DNA of 64,000 nucleotides. Source: Cardiocondyla obscurior. Lineage: Eukaryota; Arthropoda; Insecta; Hymenoptera; Formicidae. A program made the translations under genes and the position numbers. Positions 1 through 14,100 of the stretch are shown piece by piece. The notes under the pieces are model-generated. The model was not told where the DNA came from, made no database searches, and worked only from the letters and a program-made list of their open reading frames with translations. The first letter of the stretch is position 1. The number at the start of each line of letters is the position of its first letter. The DNA is taken from contig NC_091891.1 in NCBI RefSeq assembly GCF_019399895.1, forward strand, positions 1,364,001 to 1,428,000, given 5' to 3'.

Positions 1-3000
1 TGCCGTGAAATATAGCCGTAAATGTATAATTTTACATTATAATACGTGAAAATTTTATATTTGATATACATTTATTCATTACCGTTTTAAGAAATCTAAA
101 TGTTTTACGTGCTTTTCTCGTCTTATTTGAAAGGATTGTAATATCGACTTGAATAATTCTGCTTTTAAAATATTGTTTGTTATTATATCTTAATGCAATA
201 TCTCGATAAATAATAACGTGCAAAACGCAGAAGTCAATGGGATGCTTTTCGCGGTAAAAAAAAACTTTTTTTATGAAAAGGTTTCGGTATAAGGAAAATA
301 TTGAATATCGTGCGTTCGAGCGTCGACTTATTACCTGTCAGCGTTATAAAGCCCTTTCATATTAATTTATTTAAACATTTGATAAAGAAAGATAAAATCT
401 TAATGTCCTTTTTATTTAAAACTCTTTTCGCACTTTCTTTTTCTCAAAAATAAGCTACAAAGATTATTATTAAAATTAATTTAATAGATTTAAAAGTCGA
501 TATTTAACACAAAATAGATTAGATAATTAATAAACGATTCTTAATTTATGGCAAACAATTAAGGTTTTAATGGACTACAAATAATTTTGCTTTTTTCAAT
601 TAATCAAGTTAATTCATAAATAATTTTATAAAGACCTATGGAGAAAGAGCGAAAGAGAATTAACCGATTAATAAATCGGTATAAATAAATTTATAGGAAG
701 CATTTCAATAATAATATGGAATAAAGTTCTTTACATTATTTACATTACATTAATCATATAAATTTTATTTAGACATTTAGACAGAAAAAGAAATCTCAAA
801 AATCTCAAAAGTTTTATTAAATTCATTAAAATTTGTTATTTTCCGGTGCTTTCGGATAATGGAAAAGAAGTTTAATGCAATTCATTCTCCCTATCCGAGA
901 GACTTGCAAATGCATAACTCGATATTAATTATTATCTCCTTTATGCGAAGAGAGGTAGAAATTTCTCGCGACGTTGTACTAAACTTATTCGATCACGGTA
1001 CGGGGCCGGGGAAAGTTTCTGTCCTTCGGTCGATCAGCACAACTTGCATCGCGTTTATCCGCTCGTGTCGTGCCAAACTAATTATAATAGAGTCCGATTG
1101 GTGGTGGCGACCCAGTTAGGTCACGATCGGTTACAAGATGACGTTCAATCCTTTCGATGGGAAAAGCAATTTTGCGATGTCGATAGCTTGTGCTTCCCCT
1201 TCGACATCCAATTCACATTTTACGTTCTTTAACATGGCGCATTTTTTAAACAATATAATATTCTTTTATTTATAACACGAGCGAAAAACAATTTCGCTAT
1301 TTTATTACCGTTTCGAGAGAAACATAATTTAGCTTGAAAAATGTATATTTTTTTTTTTTTTTTTTTAATTAAGTATTACTATTAAATTTACATTAAACTC
1401 GTATAACCCTTTTAAAAAATGTTGCACAATTCTTGTAAGCGTGATTCCAATTTTTGCGCGACCAATGGTTCGTTTAAAGCAATCAGATAAATTTACGATG
1501 CTTCTGTAACGCGTATTGCTTACAACAATAGTCCCGAGACGATTCAATGTTATCCGAGGCGTTTTAGCGTGATTGGATGCCGCTGGCCGGCGAGAAATTG
1601 AACTCGGACGATTGAGAAAACGGGCGTTGCGAACGACGATGCAAAGCGATTTCAAGACGAAGGTGAGAGAACGGGGTAGGGAAGGCAAAGCGATTAGAAA
1701 GGGATGTTCGACTAAATGCAGCCCTTCAAGCGTAACGGTACTCTCTTTCGAAAACGCGCGGGGTCGATTGAGCGAGCCACAGATATTTCAAGAATGCTAA
1801 ATGCAGGAATGAGAAATTCGAGATATTACACCACAATTCCCTCTCAGTTAGATTTTCAAGAAATTGAAAAAAGTCTATAACTTCTATTAAAAAAAATTTT
1901 TTTTTTAACAATACGGTTCTGATATTTCAGCGCAAACGCTGATTTTCAATAAAAAATAGGAATAAGATGTTTCATCGCGTATTATTGCTAATTGCTACTA
2001 CCAATATCGAGGTCTCGCGACAAAATGAGAGCGAACTTAAATAATTAATCTTCCAACGTTTCCAGCGCGTTTATGATAATTATAAAGTAATTATAAAACT
2101 AGGAAATATAAAATATTACTCGCGCTCTTAATGAATACGCATATACGTAGCATATGTATATTAAACCGCGGTCCAATGTGTTTTAACAGAGTTGATAAGC
2201 AAACTCGCGCGCACTCTCAATTCTGCGCTAACATAATAATCGTTAATTGCGCGGACCTTACACGCGGCTCGAAAGTTGTAATGGTGCTTAGTTTCGTTTG
2301 GGGCTATTTGCGGAACGTGGCGCCATTAGAAAAACTTTGGGTTTAACACTGCTACGCGGTTGTGATTCTAAGCGACGTATTATTCCGTCCAAAGTAAATA
2401 AAATCGCAATTGAACAAACTGCCTAAATAGAAATATCATCAAACCGTTCTGTAAATTGATTCTCTTTTAATTGCAAACAGAAAACAAATAATTGGATTGC
2501 AAACAAATTTAAATGAATATGAACGAAATTAACGAAACACATGCAATTCGACGCCTTAATATTTTAACAAGATTATTTATCAAAATGTAGCGTATTGCTA
2601 TTTTAGCCGGGCGTATATTTAATAAAACGGGAGCGCTAACTTTTTTTTTTAATCAAACCGATAGTTCGTGTTATATATCCGCGTGAGAATACCACGTCTA
2701 AGGGAATAATAAAAATAAGCTTGCTTTTAATTTTTATTCATTTAACGCGAGAATGTAATCTCCGATTACGCGACAAGGAATTTTCTATTAATTTTTTTTT
2801 ATGAGAATCTTTCAACTAAGAAAATGACGATGTAGGAGGTACACACGATTGAGAGCAATTCCTTCGGGAATATGGAAGTCCGCAACCTTATAGCCGCGCA
2901 AAAGTCGCGAATTTCCTGGCGAGACGTAGGTAGTTACTCTAAGTACGATCAATTGGCAATTTTGCGGTACGAGAAGATGAGCTGCTCCCCCGATTCGTTA

Positions 3001-4726
3001 TTTGACGAGCCAAACGATTTATGCTCGGCCTTGTAAACAGATTGGTTTCTTTCCAAGTGCTTATAATTAGTCTTTTAAAAAGAAAGAAGGAAACCTCTTA
3101 TACGCGCGTTATTTGATATTATTAATATTATTTGACATTAAAAATATATTTACTAAAATATGGAAGTTAATTAGGGTAAGAAATTATAACGTCGGGATTA
3201 TGCTGGCTCTCAGATTATTCATCGTCAAAATTGGCCAACGGTATCAAGTAAAGTTTGTGTGTACAAACCGATAATTGCGTTTACATGCGTTCTAATTCGT
3301 CATTGATTATCGACTTTCAGCTTATGATATTGACAAGTTAATTATTAAATTAAATTTAACAAGCAAATTATTTAATCTTTTGTGTCAATGAGAACTTTAG
3401 TAATTGATGTATTATTCCATTTTAAAGGAGTTAATAAAATATACTTTAAATTTGGAAAATAAAATTTATCTTTGTTCTCCAATGCAAGATCGAAAAATGA
3501 GGATAATACATGTATATGTATAATGCGTTTTTATTTTCTGTCGAAAATTTTTATGTTTAAATGGCAATCAAAAATACTTGACTTTATTGATTTTAATAAA
3601 TGGAAAAAAGACAAATAAATTGTCCGATTTTTTTGTGACAAATTTATTTTAACTCCATTTATTATATAACATTATTTTAAAAGTCTCGTGCAACAATTAT
3701 AAATAAAATCGCGTATTTTTAAAAATCGAATTAAACTTTATTTCCAAATAAAATTGTAACATCGTCATATATTTCTATAACGTTAATTTTCTGTTTTAAT
3801 TTATTAATTTGTTTGTTCTCGTCAATGACTATTTCGTTTCGATTGTTATGAGTACCATAGGCCTTTACGACGAATAAATCGAGCCTTTATATTCTAGTCT
3901 GCCGGCAAATGGCGTGATTTAAACTTTCGGAAGGGCCAAAGTTCGTTTTAACGCCGCAACTTTCGGTCGCGCGGATTTGTCGTCGCGATTCACGCGCTTC
4001 CGTTTCGCAAGTTTCTAATTCCGGAGTCGGGTTAATGGTGGCGAGCGTACATTGGCGACAATGTTACTTTTGCCATGGTCGGATCGATGTGACTGTGCCG
4101 ACATAGTTTTCTCGGCGACATGTCACGGTTGTCGCTCTCCTACGGACTGCGGTCGGTCCGTTGACAACAATTCAACCATTATGAGACGCAACCCGAACAG
4201 AACCACGAAATTCAACTCCCTTGAATTTACAAAGAGTTGTTCTATTAGCTATTTTTGAAAAAGACAACGCTCGGGATAAAACTTGCTTAATTGATAAATA
4301 ATAAATGTAATGAGTAAAAAAATTCAATCGTAGAATTTTTTAACTTTAATTTTAATTCTATCTATTAAACGTTTAATGATCCCGATGCAGTATGGAGAGA
4401 AAAATATTTCAATTTATAAAAGGGTATAATTTAGTTGCAAAGGAAAAAAAAAAAAATTTTGTCCGAGTGGCGATGAAATACGGAATGCGGTTAATATTGC
4501 GAAAAATTCGTGGAGGTCAAATGACGATAGGCACGTATATGTTCGCGCTTCGCATCGGTTGGCAAAGCTCGCAATTTTATCGACACGATTCACCGCGAAA
4601 TACGCATCCATGCGTCCGATATATGTATACGTAATGTAAATCGTGTTCAGAGAGTTGAAATTTTTAATTAAAAAGCTGGTCGCTGAAATAGCTCTTTACT
4701 TGCAGTCTCAGCTTCTACTTTCGTAT
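1..4726. other. AT-rich sequence left of the last recognised exon, no gene seen
   Basis: Very AT-rich with T-runs (for example 1348-1366). The only frames are short and have no recognisable domain on either strand. No leucine-rich-repeat exon continuing the NLR-like gene was found here, so any further exons must lie beyond position 1. It is either 3' flank or an intron. Confidence 0.5.
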
Positions 4727-4732
4727 TTTATT
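4727..4732 (-). terminator. candidate polyadenylation signal AATAAA
   Basis: AATAAA on the minus strand, 79 bases past the TAG at 4811. It would be suitably placed if exon 6 is terminal. The hexamer is common by chance in such AT-rich DNA, so this is weak support only. Confidence 0.25.
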
Positions 4733-4810
4733 ATTTCCGATTTGCCGGATAAAATTATCACGAAGCAGAAGTATCAGCATAAAGAATACTTTCCAAAGTC
4801 GATCACGAAC

Positions 4811-5192
4811 CTAACATAAATATTCGAGATAGTTAATTTTTGGAATGTAAGCTTCCGCGGAATCGTGTCGGCAAATCGCGGGCAATAATGGCAAGGTTTT
4901 ACCCATACTGATGCCAGAGCTGGACGGATCTTCGTTCTTGGCGCCCCAGCTGCCGGCCAGGTTGAGTGCCAGCAGCGGTCTTTCCTTCAGCAACTCGGCG
5001 ACTGATGCCAGGCCCTCGCATCCGCATCCTAAATGGGGCAAGTGCAACGCCTGCACTTGAATGCAGTCGCGAAGTGCTTCGCAGACACGGGACACTTGCT
5101 CGCCGGACAGATTCATGTCGAGCACCAGACGCGACAAACTGCCGGAGGCGTGACTTAGGCCGCGACAAAGAGCGTTCACCACGCACTCCAGT
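4811..5192 (-). CDS. NLR-like gene, exon 6 (leucine-rich repeats); 3' end uncertain
   Basis: Starts with A completing Arg 697, then LECVVNALCRGL. Leucine-rich repeats follow with a 27-residue period: LSRLVLDMNLSGEQVSRV (716-733), VQALHLPHLGCGCEGLASV (743-761) and LLALNLAGSWG (770-780). The pattern is of the ribonuclease-inhibitor type used by NLRs. The open frame reaches a TAG at 4813-4811, but after residue 794 the sequence loses its repeat pattern and becomes AT-rich. Possible donors lie there: ATGG followed by GTAAAA (exon end 4903) and ATCA followed by GTATGG (exon end 4909). Either this is the terminal exon, or the gene continues with more repeats left of the window. Confidence 0.85.
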
Positions 5193-8100
5193 CTGAAATC
5201 AATCGCGTTAATGACGGTGTTAATGGGCCACTTAGACTTGCTCTCGCGTTTTATCGTTGAATGCGCGATAATGTCAAATAATGGGCGCGAGAACGAACAA
5301 ATAAATTGAGAAAGAGCCAAGTACATAAAAGTTACATCACCCACAAAACTTAATAATAATAAAAAAATACATTTACTTATATATCTTCAAAAATTTATAT
5401 ATGAAACTAATATTGAGAAAATCACTTATTTTGAGGTTCGGTAAACTGATAACTTTGCTAGTTATACTTTTCCGAGGATAAAAATATATTTGAAAGCAGA
5501 CGAAAAAGTAGAGAATTTATATCTGCGATGTTCGGCGAATTGATTGTTTTGTAGTTAAGTATAAGCACCGTACATATAAGACGGATTCATTGCCCGTCAT
5601 ATCATAAACTACAAATGGTTTTAGGCCAAACTTGACGTTGGATTATGCATGTGGTATCGATCTGCTGGGAAAGTGCTGTTAATATTACAGCTGTTATGTA
5701 CCTTTGGGTTTGAATTATGCTAAATGAAACGCGAGCGAAGGGAATTTCCATCGGTATTACGGTTCGCGTCGTGTTACTTTCCGGTGGTCGGAAAAACTGA
5801 CGTTGATGAAGGATAAGTTACGGCAGAAGGGAACGCGCACTTTCGAAGGAAGATCTCGGCTTACGTGTGCAAGACGCGCGGTTCGAACGGATGCTGCCGA
5901 CCGGCGCGGCGGATGTAAATTCGGTCGGCGCGGCGGCGAGTTAACAACGCGGAAGTTTGGCGGACTCGTCAGCGAATATATTTATAGGTGTATGTGTAAT
6001 ACGTATTTCACGCTGTCTATTCGCAGCGCTATTTCTCCGCGCGTAGGTACATACGCATTATGCAAAGTCCCGACCGCGCAACCCCCTTCGAGAAATGGTA
6101 GACGAAAGCCTGGATTTTCTCGCGTATGCCAACAACCGAAGGAGAAGATGCTCGCGTTGCACATCCCGATTACTCCCCGGTACTCGAAAATTGGCCGAAG
6201 TCAGTGGCACAAGTTCTAACTAGCGTTTAGAACTTGTCGCTTTTCTTTCGCACAGCATTTCGGAGAGAGAACGAGAAAGATAAGAAGCTTTCATATTTTG
6301 TCATTCAGGCTATGCGTTATTATGCTCTTTTCGAGCCTTCGTGTCGTTTAATATTAATAAGAATTAGTAATGATAAATTTACATAAATTATAATAAATTA
6401 ATAGTGGTTCATAAATTCAAATTAATATGTATTAATTGCTATAATTAATTAATAGGTAATATGTAGAAACAAATTTGAATATTTTATTTTATATTAATAT
6501 TTTAACAAACTTGACATTTTTTAAATTTTTCTTTCCATTTTCTTTAGCCTTTTCTCTTTGCATATGTTCTACCTTCTTTCACGGTCAATTTTTTATATTT
6601 ATCTGTACCTTCGCGTTATCTTTCTCCGCCGCTTCTTTTTCCCTTGACTTTTGCCTCTCTTTTATGGGGAATTACATTACTGCGATTGAAGCTTTCTTCG
6701 CGCGGAATTGGCCGTTCCGCATTCGAGACGTGAGAGAATTGCGGCCAAAGCGCGCAACCGGCGGCGTTCGCGAAAAGCACGAGAGTAAACGGCTAAGTGC
6801 AGTTGCGGATACGGCAGGCAGCGTTCTCGTAACGTGAATCGTAATATTAATCGAGTATTCGTTCTGCTTTCCAACATTGTCAGAAAATACGCGGAAAGAA
6901 TTCGTATCTAGAAGACGCCGCGCATCACGGCGAATGTGATAATCCCTTGCATTTCGCTGCGGAAAGAGAGGAAGAAAGGGGTAAACTTCCGCTGCGAATT
7001 GGTAAACTTAGCCACTTTGCATAGTAACTAGCTTTGAGCTTGCGATAAAAGATCGCGAATTAAAAAAAATTTTACTCGAACCGTCTGTCTCTCAGCAGTT
7101 GTTTGGTTATTTGAATAAACAAACCGAGGGGTCTCTTAATTTAATTAAAATTAATTTTTCAACAAAAATGCAAAGTTGTAGAAAGAAAAGTTGGATAATT
7201 CAGAATAGTAAAGCAGATGAGATCATATAAATTACTTTCGGAATAATTAATATACAGAAATATAATTAAATTATTATTTCATTATTCACAACTATTATTA
7301 ATTTCTATTAAACATTTTGTCTAAAAAAAAAATTATACCATAATAAAAACAATATTCAACTAACTGCTAATGTCAAATAATACAATATAAAAAAGTAGGA
7401 TGATAACGGTGATGTCGATCACGATAAAATCACATCGTGCTCGCTTATATGACTTTTATCTCTCAACACGCGATCGTTCCAGTAGTATCAGGAAAGAATA
7501 AGTTTTTTCATATTTGAGACGACGGTGGCCCGATCGATTTCCGTCGTTCGAATGGAAAAGATAGACAGTAATATCGACTAGTCGCAACGTGAGAACAAAA
7601 GTGACGGCTTACGTCACGGAAAAGCGATAGAACGAAGAGTAAAGGGTTCGGTGATGAGGTAGAGGGTAAAACAAGAACGTTTCGACGCGAAACAATGAGC
7701 CCGCGACCGCATTGTCGAGAAAGAGAGAGAGAGAGAGAATTTCTGCGAAGCAAATGGCAGGTCTTCCTACCCTTTTATTCCTCCCCGTAGTCGCATCGCG
7801 GAAAAGATAGCTGCTCTCGTGGAGTTTGAAGAGACTTCGCGAGGTCTATACATATATTCGCGTTCGGAGAGAAGACCGATGACGAAAAGCAGAGCGCACG
7901 AAAGCCCAGCTTGCGAGCGTAATCGCATTTACCGGAATACAATACGCGAAAGGAAGAAACATCTTTCGGAAAATACTTTTCATGTTGCGAATATTCGAAG
8001 AGATATGATTCTCTCGCTTCATTCGGAAGAAATCAGATTTAAGTCGTTTGCAGCCGGTTGGACTTTAAGCATTCGGTGAAAGAGCCTCGGCCCAACAAAT

Positions 8101-11100
8101 TTCATTTGGTCCAGCGGTTAGGAATATATTTACATTTTTGGATGAAAGAATCGTATATTGCGTGTACGAGAAAAAGTGGCGAGTGAAAAATAAAATTGTA
8201 AAATATATAACAGCCTTGGGAAAAGTCTTAAAGGAAAAGCGTGTGGCAACGGTATAAAACTAAAGAGATTGAAGCGAGATTCAATAAGAGAGCGCGAAAG
8301 GGTAAAAAAGAGAGAGACGGCGAGTTTGGTCGCGAATTAAAGCTCGCGCGGTTCGTAGTTTTCTTTAATTTTCCGTTGTAGCCTTCTCTCTTGCTCCCTT
8401 TGTTTTTTTTCCCTCACGGAGCTTTCTTTCGAGAATTTACAGCTGTCCGCAACCTTTGCCGAGAGCACGCTCTCGCTGTTGTGTGCCGCTCGCAGTTCGT
8501 AAGTCTTCTTTACTTCCTTAAAAACGAGGAATTCGCGCCACGCCCGGAATACATAATTCGAAGGGAGCGATATGTAGCTTAAAGGAAAAATTTTCCGATA
8601 AGAATAAAGAAGTGCCTCTGTATTCTCAGGTTGAACGAGATTGAATTCTTAAGCGCAAAAAAAGAAAAAAAAAAGATTAGTATTCTCATTCGTTGGCCGT
8701 TTACTTAAGCTTTTTTCTAGACATCGTCAAATTGTATAATTTACACAAAATGTTTTACTAGTACGCGTCGTTAAATATATTTTACATAAAATCGTGTGTT
8801 ACTAAGTAATTAAATATATATTATTAAAAATCTAAAATAAAACTAACAATAAAACAAAATTAAAAAAAATATATAAAAAAAAAGAAAGACAATAAATTAA
8901 TTTTCACGGAATATTTTAGCCAACTAATTTTTTAAAATATACAGATCAATCAAATGAAAATCGCGGTAATATATTCCTAAAGGGAATCAGCATTTCGACT
9001 TCTCGCAATTCCAAATTCGAGGTCGACGCGACGGCAAGTTCATCGGTGAATCGAGTTCATGAACTCCGGCGGAGAAATACTTTCTCCGTTTCCTTGGGGA
9101 CACGGAAAAAGAGAGAGTTCAAGCGTCTCGGTAAAATCGAAAAATATAAAGTTTAAAATAGGCGAGTCGCGGTCGAGAGCGCGTATAAAACGGGAGAAGC
9201 CGGTGAAATTCAAGTTAAGCCACGGGAGTATGAGCAAGAAATTAAAATTCACCGCGAGGGACGTGAGCAAAAAATGTTGAGAAGATTTCGTTGAGAACGC
9301 CGTTGCATACTGCATGTGAGCAATCGCAGGCTCCCGCATTCATTTGTACGCGTAAATGCGTGAAATAGTCCTATTACGCTCGGTAAAGCAGCGGAGAAAA
9401 ATGCGGCAGTACGCAAATGGAAGGAGTTTGCATATAAATTTTTTTTTTTACACAAGTATCGTGCGGTAAATCATTTAGTTTAATTAATCTAATGTAGACG
9501 GCACAATTTGAGCGTGTGTGTAGAGTTAAGTAACATAAATCTTTTATACCAGAAAATCACAAATCCTTTAATAACGAAAAGAAATTAAACGACGCTATAA
9601 TTTATTTTTATTTTTATTTAAGAAAGATTGACGATAATGGCTATTGTCAATTTTTTTCTCTCCCGTTACTCCGCTCGTAATTATTACGATTCTCATTATG
9701 AAGTCGTTGTTGAATTTCTCACGGGTATAAAAACCGCAGACGAGGTGGACTACCTCGGGAAAAGTTTTCCCGTGAGCGAGTCAGGTATGCAAGTATGCGA
9801 ATGTATATTCACTCGAGTCTTGTAAGGTAAACATGCTTTTTCCACGTCGACCATTTCTTCGCTCCCTTCGGGCAAAGACAAATATCCGCGCGATGGACCC
9901 TTTCGTCGCCCTTCGTCGCGCGACAAAACAAATTTCTCAATTTTGACGTCTCCTGGGAATCGCGCGAGCCGGATGAAAATTTTCGGGGATGGTCGCCGAG
10001 CTTAACGATAAATCCTGATGATTTATATTACGTCCGCGAGCGCATCGCGGCGACGACTAACGTTTTAAAATGTTTATAGCTGCTGCAGAAACAAAAATAT
10101 TAATTATTCTATGACATATTATATACTCAAAACTAATTTTGCATCTCGAAATATTTATCATTAATAACTCATTATTATTTTCTAAATTCACCAAGAATGT
10201 TTTTTTCTTTTTTTTACAACCGACGATATAAAAACTCGATATAAATGTCCGTTTCTACACGAAAATTAAAACGCTTTTATTAATATCGTTCTTTTCTCGT
10301 TTTCCTTCTTTTGCTTTTATATCTTTTAACGTAGAAATCTAAATATAGATCCGCTCTCTCGTCTTTCGCGCTTCTTTCGCGGTATAAAAGAGCAAATATT
10401 CTCATTGGCTGTTGTCCTGGCGAACCTCATATACAATCGAGCGGACAAGCAGGCTTTCTGTAATAACTCTTCGTCGCCGTTGAAGCTATCGACGGCGCTC
10501 TATCGAGCGTCCTCGAGGTGCAATAATGCCGACACATTCACTAGGTTCTTTATCCTTCGAGCTATTGAGTCACGCGAGTGGATCGATCGGACGAGTCGTC
10601 CAGTATAGTGGTCCAGTACGTTTCGACGCGGAAAATTGTCGTTATGACCCATTGTTAATTGAGAAATTCCACGGAACAATAGCGCGCAAATTTTAAGTGA
10701 AAACTTAATCGTGATAAGATAAAAGAGCATTAATTAAGATAAGTAGAAAGGAACAATGGAACGCAAGAAAATTAGTAATAAAAAAATAAAAACAATGAAG
10801 CAAATGTGAGAACGATTAAACGATCAAGTCGGAAACTGTTAAGACAAAAATATGAACTTCTCTGTGTATCAATCTCGGTAACTCAATTACGTAACGGTAA
10901 ACCTGCCCGGCGCGTTATACATAGTTTATTCTCCTGAAACACACTTAGCTAGCAATCTCGCGAATTGTTCGAAAGTTACTATCCTCGGGGAGTTCGCGAC
11001 AACTTGAAAAACGATTTGGAGTTTACCCCGCCGAGTGGATATATCTGCGAAACTCACCTATCATGGGCGGCTTCCTCGAGACAAGTGATGACAAGCTCGA

Positions 11101-14100
11101 AGTCGTTGAGCTTCTTTTTACCGAGCACGCTCTTGAGGTGTCCGGCCAGTCGCTGCGCCTCGTCCGCCGGGAATTCCTGTCCTAGCAAGGACGTGATCCT
11201 AACGAGTTTGACGCTCTCGTTGCCGGCGAGCGCGTCGAAGAAATCGTCCAAATGTCTTGGATCCGAGCCACGCTCCAGTTGGAACACCACCTCGAGCGCT
11301 TCGAGCGTGCAAGCGGGACTCTCGAGGATCCTGGCCCATCCCTCTAGCTCGAGAGGAGACGTATGCACCAACGGGGCCGGAGGTCGCTCGTTGGGCGCGG
11401 GCCCGAATCCGGGACCCGCGCCGACCAGTCGGCAGACCGCTGAAATGTTGCCATCGGACGCGCCGGCCGCTTTCAGCAACGAAAACACGGCTCTGGGTGG
11501 CACTTCAAGTGGACATAATTGATTCAGAATCAGATGTGTCTTCGGGCCTAAAAGACCGGCCAAATGACCGATAATGCCCGAAGGTAGACCCTCTAGTTCG
11601 CGGCGTAGAATGTTAGCGTATTGCGCGACCGAAGTGAGGTAATAGGCCGCTAGGAACTCCGCCACTGCCATGTGAATGGGCGTGTAAAGATCCGGCTTAC
11701 GTCTCTGACCGAAGGTCAGTCCCCTCGTAAGAAAGCCAAGTCGAGTAACCTCGATGCCGCCACCTCGTGCCCTTAGCTCGGCCTCCGTGTAACAGCATCT
11801 GCCCTCCCTTAGGGCGGCCAGGGACACCTTGCCGAAGTCTTCGAGACGCTTTCTACAATGGCCCGGGATCTCCTCGTTATAGGGAATTGGCGGGTCTAAG
11901 CTTCTCTTCACGATGCACTTCACTGCTGCCTGTACGAGGGCACTCGTCTCGGTCGGCAAACTCCCATAATCCTGACAAAAAAAAAATCGTCCCCGTGAAT
12001 CAAAATAATTTGTTGAATTTTTCACGGTTTATTATTCCGTGCGTTATTAAAATCTCTAAAATATACGAAAAAAATCGTAATTAATTAAACGTATGCGAGT
12101 TCCGTTAAAAAAAAAAACATAACTCTGTTTTAAAAATTAAAAATCTATCGTCGATAAAAAAATATAAGCGACAGATCTTACCTGATATAAACAGCAGAGC
12201 ATAATCCAGCCAAGTGGATGCTGGCCGAGTTGTCTGACGGATTGAGGTTGTACGTTGAGTGCCTCGAGGAATTCGCAGGCTTTCTCGGCGATATCATTGT
12301 GAATAAAATAAGCTACGCAAAGCCGTTCGACGTGCGGCCACTCGAGGCCAGCCAAGTGGATTCTACGTTGGACCAGAGGTGCTAGAGCAGAGGAATTGCT
12401 AGGCGAGCACGTGACTAGGATCCTGGCATCCGGAAATAGCCGTCCCTCCAGTAAGTCGGCCGCGTCACCGAGCGACGCCCGACCGCCTACGCACTCGTCG
12501 TAGCCATCCAGGACGAAAAGCACGCGATCTTCCATCAGGTGCAAGGTGCGCCATACCTGGGTAACCGCGTCGCCCAGCGCGGCCGTTCTCGGGAACAATT
12601 CTCGCGCCAGATAATTTAAGACAGGGCTACCGCGGAGCTCTCGCAACGGCACGATAAACGCCAGAGCAGGACCATCGCTCTGACTCGCCCACTGATGCAG
12701 TAGTCGAAGACAAAGAGTGGTTCGACCGCTTCCGGGACCACCCTCGACGGCGACGCGCCGTGGTGCCTCCGACACGGTTCCGTCGCTCAGCTGGAAATCA
12801 CAATTCGTTTCGCTTGAGCGACAAATAATATTAAAAACTGGAAAGACAAATCTGTTGTTCATGTCGATGGCTCTTATCTTATCACGATTATTACGATTAT
12901 TAAAGTATGATTATTAAAGTATGATTGACGTGGAAAATGCATGATAATTGCAAAACTACTCGCAAAACATTATTTACAAACAAGATAATTATAATCAAAT
13001 AAAATACAAATAAAACCGGAGCTATTAAAATTTTTTAACAAAAATGAAAATTATAACAAATATAATAAAATAATTTAAAGTATTTCACACAGCGAATTGG
13101 AAAAGGGCGGACACGTAATATTATGCATGTTGCTTTAATTTAAATTTTACATAACAAAACGCGAGAACAAAAATATATTACGCAGCGTCAGAAATGTAAC
13201 AGTAAAATAAAAAATGTTGCAAATTAACGCGCAAACTAAAACAAACTTGTGACGAGCGTCACTAACGTGGGCCACCCGATGGAAAGAATGAATAAAAAAA
13301 AGTTAATGCGACGAGTTATAAATTGTTTCTTCACGTAGAGAAAATTCCTTGTAAAACCGACGGCACGAGAGGATAAGGGGAAAAAAAGTTTAGTCACTTC
13401 GTGACCAGCTTCTCGGATACTTGTCGATTTCCAGATCTCGGTTTCCGGTCAGCCAATTAGAACCTAAAACCTTCCCCACGAACCGCTAATCCTCTTCGAT
13501 CAGCCGTCGTCTGGGACTTGGAAACACTTCGGACACCTTATTGCCTGTTACACGTGGGGCATTCGATACTACGTTCTGTAATCTTGTACCCGACATTATA
13601 GCGAAATGTTTCCCCACGAGAATCGATACGCCTTTCCTCTGTTTGCGAAACCGCGAATTTTTCAAACTCTCAAGTTTCAAACGTTCTTCATTAAGCCTCG
13701 GGATTAAAATTCTCTTAAAACAAAATTTTATTCAACTAAAATAACATTTTAATGTTAAATTGGAATTCGTATCCTTAGAAAAGAAATTTTTATTTCTGAC
13801 GATTCGTAGTCCTCGTGAAATATCGATAGCGTTCCGACGCGGTCCGTCAACAAATATCGCGCAGAGTGATGTTATCTGCTCAGTTACCGCTAATCTAGGG
13901 CAATCCCTGACAGTGTATTGGCGTAATGTTGGAAGCAAAAAGTATCACGTGACATTGCAGTTACAGCATTATGCAAACGATTAGCGGGAACGGGCGATTA
14001 AGCCCGGTCTGTTTCGCGATGAGCAGCACCGAGGTCGACCCTGTTAAGCGGCGGTTAGGGCCCCGTGGTATCGACGGTGATGGTAAATCCGATCGATATC

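Noticed and set aside
5803..6219. 138-codon plus-strand open frame
   Set aside because: Lies in intron 5 of the NLR-like gene; Arg/Gly-rich translation from CpG-rich DNA with no domain or splice context.
8106..8122. tRNA box-A-like sequence (TGGTCCAGCGGTTAGGA)
   Set aside because: Resembles the D-arm of tRNA-Glu/Asp, but no box B, anticodon stem or acceptor pairing follows within 80 bases, so it is not a tRNA gene. It could be a SINE relic, but nothing supports that.
11257..11574. Plus-strand frames opposite exon 5 of the NLR-like gene
   Set aside because: Shadow frames on the complementary strand of a GC-rich coding exon.
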